Below, in pieces: positions 1-7,228 of a DNA stretch of 7,228 bases; within the stretch, counting starts at the first letter, position 1, and every line of letters begins with the position of its first letter. The translations under genes and the position numbers were made by a program. Location of the stretch: contig JASHVB010000648.1 in NCBI GenBank assembly GCA_030039695.1, positions 1-7,228 of the forward strand. Reading direction: 5' to 3'. Under the pieces are notes generated by a model. The model saw nothing but the letters and a program-made list of their open reading frames with translations, searched no databases and had not been told where the DNA came from. This DNA comes from Acetobacteraceae bacterium (GTDB lineage: Bacteria; Pseudomonadota; Alphaproteobacteria; Acetobacterales; Acetobacteraceae).

Positions 1-110
1 TGGCCTTCCAGCACGCCCATGTCGCCTTCCGACGCCGGGATCACCACCATGTCCACCGGCCGCGACAACAGCAGCTTCTCCGGACTGACGATTTCAAGGT
101 TTACTGGCAT
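1..110 (-). CDS. atpC: F1F0 ATP synthase epsilon subunit, N-terminal fragment (cut by window edge)
   Basis: This is the 5' end of the epsilon subunit gene; only 36 codons lie in the window and the rest is beyond the left edge. The visible protein begins MPVNLEIVSPEKLLLSRPVD and continues with MVVIPASEGDMGVLEG, the usual first strands of the epsilon beta-sandwich domain (family pattern: xLxIVxPExLL...VxxVxxPxxEGDxGVLxGH). Epsilon binds gamma in the central stalk at the cytoplasmic face of the membrane and regulates ATP hydrolysis. The ATG at 108-110 is preceded by an AGGGGA Shine-Dalgarno-like sequence (117-122) with 6 bases of spacing. It follows atpD by 52 bases on the same strand, the standard last position of the F1 operon. 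Assignment is firm from the motif and context; the C-terminal helical domain cannot be assessed. Confidence 0.93.
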   Translation of the reverse strand, partial: MPVNLEIVSPEKLLLSRPVDMVVIPASEGDMGVLEG

Positions 111-116
111 TGGGCT

Positions 117-122
117 TCCCCT
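117..122 (-). promoter_or_regulatory. Ribosome-binding site of atpC
   Basis: AGGGGA read on the minus strand, 6 bases before the atpC ATG. It supports the chosen start of the truncated gene. Confidence 0.6.
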
Positions 123-162
123 GGCGTCATAGCCGGCACAAGGCCGACCATGACGCGGAACA

Positions 163-1620
<1,458 letters not shown>

Positions 1621-2499
1621 TCAGACGGCTTCCGCGCCCGAGATGATCTCGATGAGTTCCTTGGTGATGTTCGCCTGCCGCGCCCGGTTGTAGTTCAGCG
1701 TGAGGCGCTTGATCATGTCTCCGGCGTTGCGTGTCGCATTGTCCATCGCGGTCATCTGCGCCGCCTGGAAGCCCGCGGCGCTTTCCAGCAGCGCCCGATA
1801 AAGCTGGATCGCCAGCGCCTGCGGCAGCAGACGCGCGAGGATTGTCTCCTCGTCCGGCTCGAAATCGAATACTGCCCCGCCGAGGTCGATCGCCTCGCCC
1901 TCCGGCAGCGGCACCGGGATGACGTGTTGCTCCGTCACCACCTGCGAGATGACTGAGTGGAAGCAGTTATAGATGATCGTCGCGGTGTCGATCTCGCCGG
2001 CGTTCAGCAGGCTGGTGACGCGCGTGGCGATTTCGTCAGCGTCGGAGAACTCGACGCGGCGTTTCCCGACATAGTTGATGTCGCCGATGAGTCGGCTGGC
2101 GAGCTCGCGGCGCAGATAGTCGCGGCCCTTGCGGCCGACTGCGAGAATCTTCACGGTCTTGCCCTCGGATTCAAGTCGCCGGGCAAGGTTGCGGGTGGCG
2201 CGCCCGATGTTGGTGTTGAACGCACCGGCGAGGCCGCGATCGGCGGTGACGGCGATCAGCAGATGGGTCTGATCCTTGCCGGTACCGATCAGCAGCGGCG
2301 GCGCGGTCGGCGAGCCGGCGACCGAGGCGGCCAGCGCCCGCAGCATGCGCTCCATACGTTCAGCGTACGGGCGCGCCGCTTCCGCCTGTGACTGCGCGCG
2401 GCGGAGTTTCGACGCTGCGACCATCTTCATCGCCGAGGTGATCTTCTGCGTCGATTTGACGCTGTTGATCCGCGTGCGGAGGGCTTTGAGGTTAGGCAT
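1621..2499 (-). CDS. atpG: F1F0 ATP synthase gamma subunit
   Basis: This is the rotor subunit of F1, a long coiled-coil shaft inside the alpha3beta3 ring that links it to F0. The 292-residue protein starts [20 protein letters not shown], the classic N-terminal helix of bacterial gamma, and continues [16 protein letters not shown]. The conserved [11 protein letters not shown] block lies at 85-95. The gamma signature [14 protein letters not shown] (278-291) lies at the extreme C-terminus. Length is normal for the family. I chose the ATG at 2497-2499. A longer reading frame with an ATG ending at 2571 adds 24 residues, but these only translate the palindromic repeat upstream and do not resemble gamma. 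Ribosome-binding candidates are GGGGG (2504-2508, close spacing) and GGAGAGG (2514-2520, long spacing); the second lies in a hairpin arm. Neighbours are atpA upstream and atpD downstream. Confidence 0.98.
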   Translation of the reverse strand: MPNLKALRTRINSVKSTQKITSAMKMVAASKLRRAQSQAEAARPYAERMERMLRALAASVAGSPTAPPLLIGTGKDQTHLLIAVTADRGLAGAFNTNIGRATRNLARRLESEGKTVKILAVGRKGRDYLRRELASRLIGDINYVGKRRVEFSDADEIATRVTSLLNAGEIDTATIIYNCFHSVISQVVTEQHVIPVPLPEGEAIDLGGAVFDFEPDEETILARLLPQALAIQLYRALLESAAGFQAAQMTAMDNATRNAGDMIKRLTLNYNRARQANITKELIEIISGAEAV

Positions 2500-2514
2500 G
2501 GTACCCCCACAGAC

Positions 2515-2535
2515 CTCTCCCGGGTCGCGGGAGAG
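2515..2535. repeat. Perfect 8-bp inverted repeat upstream of atpG
   Basis: CTCTCCCG (2515-2522) and CGGGAGAG (2528-2535) are perfect inverted copies with a 5-base loop. In the atp transcript (minus strand) the 3' arm and the next base give GGGAGAGG, so the purine-rich sequence nearest the conventional ribosome-binding zone of atpG would be paired if this hairpin forms. The right arm is also the first 8 bases of the 35-base repeat at 2528-2562. Confidence 0.75.
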
Positions 2536-2562
2536 CCCGAGACGCCAAGCGTCGAGGGTGAG
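2528..2562 (+). repeat. REP-like 35-base palindromic repeat, copy A
   Basis: This element matches 5532-5566 at 29 of 35 positions, in the same orientation on the plus strand. Conserved ends are CGGGAGAG and CGAGGGTGAG. The centre is a hairpin, GACGC-CAA-GCGTC (2541-2553). In the other copy the second base pair is G-C instead of A-T, a paired change that keeps the stem. Short GC-rich palindromic elements of this kind occur as interspersed intergenic repeats in many proteobacteria. The exact family is not identified here. Confidence 0.75.
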
Positions 2563-2576
2563 AGACGTCACGCACG

Positions 2577-2600
2577 GAGGGGCCGTGACAACGGCCCCTC
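2577..2600. repeat. Perfect 10-bp stem-loop in the atpA-atpG spacer
   Basis: GAGGGGCCGT (2577-2586) and ACGGCCCCTC (2591-2600) are perfect inverted repeats around a 4-base loop. The stem is GC-rich and should be very stable in RNA from either strand. No U-run follows in either direction (the minus-strand continuation is CGTGCG), which argues against a canonical rho-independent terminator. As it lies 3' of atpA within the operon it could act as a 3'-end stabiliser or as part of a mobile palindromic unit. Confidence 0.8.
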
Positions 2601-2683
2601 ACCGGGCGCTGTGGGCCGACCTGTCCGGCGAGCCGGGCGAGGTGTACGTGCGCCGCCTCCTCTTCAACGCCACCGAACATCGA

Positions 2684-4216
<1,533 letters not shown>

Positions 4217-4217
4217 A

Positions 4218-4787
4218 TCAGGCGGCTCCCTTCATGGCGTGCTGCAGGCGCTGCAGCCGGGATTTCAACGAGGTGTCGTAGAGACGGGCGCCGACGCGCA
4301 CGACGAGACCGCCGAGCAAGTCGGGCTGCACCGATTCGTGGATATTGACGTTGCCGAACCCGGCCTCGATCAGACGGGCACGCAATTGCTGGCGTTGCAC
4401 GTCGTTCAGCGGATGCGCCGAGGCAACTTGCGCGGTGATGATGCCGCGCCGCTCCGCGACCAGAGCGGCGAAGGCATGCACCACCTGCCGCAAATCCCGC
4501 AGCCGGCGATTGGTCGCGACCACGCCAACGAAGTCGCGCACTAACTTGCCGAAGCCCTCAGCTTCCAGCACCGCGAGCGATGCGCGCGTCGCCTGCGTCA
4601 CGTCGATCAGCGGCGATTGCAGCAGCCGGCGGAAATCGGCGCTCTGGTCTATGAGCTGCCCGAGGGATTCCATTTCGCTCACGACCTGATCGAGCGTGTG
4701 CTGGTCGTCGGCGAGGGAATAGAGGGCGGCGGCATAGCGATCGGCCAGCCCGCCGCCAGATGCGATGATCGTGCCGTCTGAGGCCAC
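4218..4787 (-). CDS. atpH: F1F0 ATP synthase delta subunit (OSCP homologue)
   Basis: Delta sits on top of F1 and connects it through the peripheral stalk to the F0 b subunits. The 189-residue protein has the typical N-terminal helical domain ([15 protein letters not shown] at 14-28, then [11 protein letters not shown] at 51-61). Near the C-terminus, residues 147-166 match the delta family signature at every constrained position (Val147, Ile149, Val153, Gln154, Leu157, Gly159-Gly160, Arg164, Gly166). The start is a GTG (4785-4787) with AGGGA 10 bases upstream. No in-frame ATG occurs before codon 39, which would remove conserved sequence, so GTG is the best start. This is the first gene of the operon, as in other alphaproteobacteria, where F1 genes stand apart from F0 genes. 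Confidence 0.97.
   Translation of the reverse strand: MASDGTIIASGGGLADRYAAALYSLADDQHTLDQVVSEMESLGQLIDQSADFRRLLQSPLIDVTQATRASLAVLEAEGFGKLVRDFVGVVATNRRLRDLRQVVHAFAALVAERRGIITAQVASAHPLNDVQRQQLRARLIEAGFGNVNIHESVQPDLLGGLVVRVGARLYDTSLKSRLQRLQHAMKGAA
4226..4232 (-). promoter_or_regulatory. Ribosome-binding site of atpA, inside the end of atpH
   Basis: AAGGGAG on the minus strand, 9 bases before the atpA ATG, overlaps the last sense codons of atpH (Lys-Gly-Ala-Ala-stop). The atpH stop and atpA start read TGATATG. This arrangement favours coupled translation of delta and alpha. Confidence 0.75.
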
Positions 4788-4797
4788 GCGGGGTCAG

Positions 4798-4802
4798 TCC
4801 CT
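4798..4802 (-). promoter_or_regulatory. Ribosome-binding site supporting the GTG start of atpH
   Basis: AGGGA on the minus strand lies 10 bases before the GTG. It is a moderate signal at slightly long spacing, but the only reasonable one upstream of the conserved delta N-terminus. Confidence 0.5.
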
Positions 4803-4830
4803 GCTGTTGGGGCCGCGCGGTGGCGCGGGT

Positions 4831-4859
4831 TTGATGAAAGAGCGGCGGGCCTCTAGCAT
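4831..4859 (+). promoter_or_regulatory. Candidate promoter of secB
   Basis: TTGATG (4831-4836) and TAGCAT (4854-4859) are separated by 17 bases on the plus strand. The -10 matches TATAAT at four of six positions. It would give a 5' leader of roughly 115 bases before secB. Its -10 overlaps the candidate -10 of the leftward atp promoter. The assignment is visual only. Confidence 0.3.
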
Positions 4860-4878
4860 GGGGTCTGCCCCCCGACAA
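4851..4878 (-). promoter_or_regulatory. Candidate promoter of the atp operon
   Basis: On the minus strand TTGTCG (4873-4878) and CTAGAG (4851-4856) are separated by 16 bases, resembling a housekeeping sigma promoter of alphaproteobacterial type (TTGnnn and a CTAtat-like -10). The -10 would lie about 64 bases before the atpH GTG. The match is partial and found by eye only. A promoter for the operon must nevertheless lie in this 194-base region or further upstream within secB. Confidence 0.35.
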
Positions 4879-4969
4879 CCTCCCATGCCCGTCAGCCTGC
4901 ATGCGTTCTGGCGTGCCGGCAGCATACGTGCTACCCGGCGCGCCATCCGGCGACCCACGCTCCCGAGAC

Positions 4970-4974
4970 GGAGA
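4970..4974 (+). promoter_or_regulatory. Ribosome-binding site of secB
   Basis: GGAGA with 7 bases of spacing to the ATG at 4982. This fixes the secB start and argues against the longer in-frame start at 4901, which would add 27 residues unlike SecB. Confidence 0.75.
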
Positions 4975-4981
4975 TAAATGC

Positions 4982-5518
4982 ATGTCCGAGACGACCGCTG
5001 CCCCGCAGCCGGGCGGCACAGCGCCGCAGCCGCCGCTGGTGGTCAACATTCAGTACGTGAAGGATCTGTCCTTCGAGGTGCCCGGCGCGCCGCAGATCTT
5101 CACCCAGCTACGCGCTCAGCCGCAGGTCAATATCAACCTCGACGTGCAGGCGCGCCGCGTTACCGAGGGACAGAGCGTCTTCGAAGTATCGCTGATGATC
5201 CGCGCGGAGGCCCATGAGGCCGCCCAGGGCGGCAATGGCCAGGCCCAGCCGAATGGTCCGACCGTGTTCGTTGCCGAGTTGACCTACGCCGGTGTCTTCA
5301 CCCTGACCGGCCTGCCCGACAACGCCATCGAGCCGGTGTTGCTCGTGGAATGCCCGCGCATCCTGTTCCCCTTCGCTCGCAACATGCTGGCCGACGTGAC
5401 GCGCGACGGCGGTTTCGCGCCGGTGCTGCTGCAGCCGATCGACTTCGTGGCATTGTGGCAGGCCCGCCGCGCCCAGGCCCAGGCCCAGGCCGGCACGCAA
5501 CCGACCGCATCCGCGTAG
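4982..5518 (+). CDS. secB: Protein-export chaperone SecB
   Basis: SecB is a cytoplasmic homotetrameric chaperone that keeps preproteins unfolded and delivers them to SecA at the SecYEG translocon. The 178-residue protein carries the conserved blocks in order: NIQYVKDLSFEVPGAP (22-37), FEVSLMIRAEAHE (67-79), YAGVFTL (102-108), CPRILFPFAR (124-133) and RDGGFAPVLLQPIDFVALW (141-159). The ATG at 4982 is chosen because it follows a good GGAGA site and begins the acidic, Pro/Gln-rich lead typical of alphaproteobacterial SecB. Two low-complexity stretches are somewhat unusual: a Gly/Gln/Asn-rich loop at about 80-93 between conserved strands, and an Ala-Gln tail near the C-terminus encoded by three tandem six-base units around 5471-5489. 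It is divergent from the atp operon; no co-function is implied. Confidence 0.97.
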   Translation: MSETTAAPQPGGTAPQPPLVVNIQYVKDLSFEVPGAPQIFTQLRAQPQVNINLDVQARRVTEGQSVFEVSLMIRAEAHEAAQGGNGQAQPNGPTVFVAELTYAGVFTLTGLPDNAIEPVLLVECPRILFPFARNMLADVTRDGGFAPVLLQPIDFVALWQARRAQAQAQAGTQPTASA

Positions 5519-5531
5519 ATCGCCCGCTGCA

Positions 5532-5566
5532 CGGGAGAGGTCGAGGCGCGAATCGCCGAGGGTGAG
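5532..5566 (+). repeat. REP-like 35-base palindromic repeat, copy B
   Basis: This is the second copy of the element at 2528-2562, 29 of 35 bases identical, in the gap between secB and the glycosyltransferase gene. Its central stem is GGCG-CGAAT-CGCC (5545-5557). Relative to local transcription it is in the opposite sense to copy A. There is no following T-run, so it is not a clear terminator for secB, though a structured 3' end is possible. Confidence 0.75.
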
Positions 5567-5594
5567 CGTCCCATCGCGTCCGCCTTAACTGCAC

Positions 5595-6701
5595 ATGCCA
5601 TCCTCGCCCCATACCCTGCTCGTCTACCGCGACCGCATCGGGGTGCCGTCGGAGACTGAGTTCCTGCGGCGCCAATATGTAGGCTTCACCACGCTGACCC
5701 CGCTGTGGATCGGCCGCCATGTGATGGCGCGCGCGACCGAGCTCGGCGCTCAAGTATTGCAACTGGGCAGCGGCAGCACCTTCGGCGGGCTTCGCCGCGT
5801 GCTTTATCGGCAATTCGGCGTGGTTCCCCACCTCGACCTCCCACCCTACGCCCATGTCCTGCACGCGCAGTTCGCCCGCGGCGGTGCGCTCGCGCTGCCA
5901 CTGGCGCGGAAGCTTGGCGTTCCCATGGTGGTCACCCTGCACGGCGGCGACGTCAGCAAAACCAAGAACTTCCGCCGCGGCGTGCTGTTCCGCCGCTGGC
6001 CCGAGGTCATCGCAGCGACACGCCATTTCGTCTGCGTCTCCGCTGCGGTCGCCGAGCAGGCGTCGCGCCGTGGCGCGCGAACCCAGCAGCTCGTTGTACT
6101 GCCGATCGGCGCGGACGCCTCCGACAGCGCGCCGCCACCGGCCACCGGACAGCTCTACCACCTGTTCGTCGGCCGGTTTGTTGCCAAGAAGGGCATCGTT
6201 GTCCTGGCTGACGCGGTCCGCCGTCTGCGCGCGGCTGGCGACACCACGCCCGTCGTGTGTGCCGGCGACGGCCCGTTGCGTCCGCTGATGGAAGCGCTCG
6301 CCCGCGAAACCACCGGCGTCGAGCTGACTGGATGGCTGCCGCCGCGTGAGATCGCGGCCCGCATGGCTGCGGCCTGCACGCTGCTGGTCCCCAGCATCGT
6401 TGCCGACAACGGTGACGCCGAGGGCCTCCCCAGCGTCATTCCCGAAGCGATGGCGCAGGCCTGTCCCGTGATCGGCTCCAACCAGGGCGGCATCGCCGAA
6501 GCGGTCACCGACGGTGCCACCGGGCTGCTTGTCCCGCCGGGCGACGCCGAGGCACTGGCGGACGCGATGCGCCGTCTGGCATACGACGCGCCGTTGCGGC
6601 ACTCCCTGGGCCAAGCTGCCTTCACTTACGCTCACGCCCACCTGAACGCTCGCGTCCAGTCCGCCGCTCTGGAGAAGCTGCTGCTGGAGGTTGCCGGATA
6701 G
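5595..6701 (+). CDS. Glycosyltransferase, GT4 type (GT-B fold)
   Basis: This predicted retaining glycosyltransferase moves a sugar from a nucleotide-sugar donor to an unknown acceptor; the 368-residue length is typical of GT4 enzymes. The N-terminal acceptor domain includes TLHGGD (114-119). The C-terminal donor domain begins near FVGRFVAKKG (191-200, with the usual Arg194 and Lys199). It contains CAGDGPLR (222-229), the E-x7-E pair Glu276/Glu284 in AEGLPSVIPEAMA, and the GGIAEAVTDGATGLLVPPGD segment (298-317). No signal peptide or membrane helix is evident. The ATG at 5595 is used because the protein reads naturally from it, but no good ribosome-binding site precedes it (CTTAACTGCAC). It abuts an AsnB-type gene directly. 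A role in surface polysaccharide or glycoconjugate assembly is plausible; donor and acceptor cannot be read. Confidence 0.9.
   Translation: MPSSPHTLLVYRDRIGVPSETEFLRRQYVGFTTLTPLWIGRHVMARATELGAQVLQLGSGSTFGGLRRVLYRQFGVVPHLDLPPYAHVLHAQFARGGALALPLARKLGVPMVVTLHGGDVSKTKNFRRGVLFRRWPEVIAATRHFVCVSAAVAEQASRRGARTQQLVVLPIGADASDSAPPPATGQLYHLFVGRFVAKKGIVVLADAVRRLRAAGDTTPVVCAGDGPLRPLMEALARETTGVELTGWLPPREIAARMAAACTLLVPSIVADNGDAEGLPSVIPEAMAQACPVIGSNQGGIAEAVTDGATGLLVPPGDAEALADAMRRLAYDAPLRHSLGQAAFTYAHAHLNARVQSAALEKLLLEVAG
6686..6690 (+). promoter_or_regulatory. Ribosome-binding site of the asnB-like gene
   Basis: GGAGG lies in the last codons of the glycosyltransferase gene, 11 bases before the ATG at 6702. 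The spacing is a little long, but together with the abutting stop and start it supports translational coupling. Confidence 0.5.

Positions 6702-7228
<527 letters not shown>

Larger units (their letters stand above)
2500..2683. other. atpA-atpG intercistronic spacer packed with inverted repeats
   Basis: At 184 bases this gap is far longer than the atpH-atpA (1 base) and atpG-atpD (21 bases) gaps in the same operon. It holds no convincing gene. From the atpG side it contains an 8-bp hairpin (2515-2535), a 35-base repeat (2528-2562) that recurs after secB, a perfect 10-bp hairpin (2577-2600) and an imperfect 25-base palindrome (2619-2643, with ACCT...AGGT ends and a CCGG/CCGG core). None is followed by a T-run in either direction, so an ordinary intrinsic terminator is not supported. 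An AAGAGGAGG sequence on the minus strand (2656-2664) resembles a Shine-Dalgarno site but has no start codon at proper spacing. Inserted palindromic repeats are the simplest explanation. Effects on mRNA processing or on gamma translation are inference. Confidence 0.8.

Noticed and set aside
2656..2664. Strong Shine-Dalgarno-like AAGAGGAGG on the minus strand just after the atpA stop
   Set aside because: No ATG, GTG or TTG follows at workable spacing, so there is no gene for it to serve; it may be chance or a remnant of a shorter ancestral spacer.
2492..2680. 62-codon minus-strand frame in the atpA-atpG spacer
   Set aside because: It is made of palindromic repeat sequence, has no Shine-Dalgarno before its ATG, overlaps the atpG start and resembles no known small ATPase protein.
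4860..4871. Small GGGG-TCTG-CCCC hairpin in the atpH-secB intergenic region
   Set aside because: A 4-bp stem in high-GC DNA is expected by chance and nothing around it suggests an operator or terminator.
5519..5594. Possible rho-independent terminator after secB
   Set aside because: The only structure is the short stem of repeat copy B, which lacks a following T-run; read-through into the glycosyltransferase gene cannot be excluded.

Overview
The window is high-GC DNA carrying housekeeping genes that point to an alphaproteobacterium, most likely of the Rhodospirillales/Acetobacteraceae type. Three things support this. The F1-ATPase genes form a stand-alone atpHAGDC set with no F0 genes attached, which is the usual alphaproteobacterial split. 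A secB gene is present. The ATPase, SecB and AsnB proteins also read like members of that group. The taxonomic call rests on recall of protein families, not on a search.

Layout. Positions 1-4787 are on the minus strand and hold the F1 operon, transcribed right to left: atpH (delta), atpA (alpha), atpG (gamma), atpD (beta) and the 5' end of atpC (epsilon, cut by the window edge). atpH and atpA are 1 base apart and atpG and atpD are 21 bases apart. A 184-base spacer (2500-2683) separates atpA from atpG and is full of inverted repeats. Positions 4788-4981 are a divergent intergenic region that must hold the promoters of the atp operon (leftward) and of secB (rightward). On the plus strand follow secB (4982-5518), a 76-base gap with a small palindromic repeat, a GT4-type glycosyltransferase (5595-6701) and, directly abutting it, the glutaminase domain of an AsnB-type asparagine synthetase that runs off the right edge.

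How the genes work together. atpH-A-G-D-C encode the five subunits of the soluble catalytic F1 sector (alpha3 beta3 gamma delta epsilon), which must pair with an F0 sector encoded elsewhere. SecB is the cytoplasmic export chaperone. The glycosyltransferase and AsnB-like gene are translationally adjacent and probably belong to a sugar or surface-polysaccharide function, though no substrate can be read from the sequence.

Nothing here looks like a new multi-gene system. The most interesting non-coding signal is a 35-base REP-like element present twice (2528-2562 and 5532-5566, 29/35 identical), with a compensatory base-pair change in its stem. One copy sits inside the atp operon, in a cluster of hairpins that touches the atpG ribosome-binding region.
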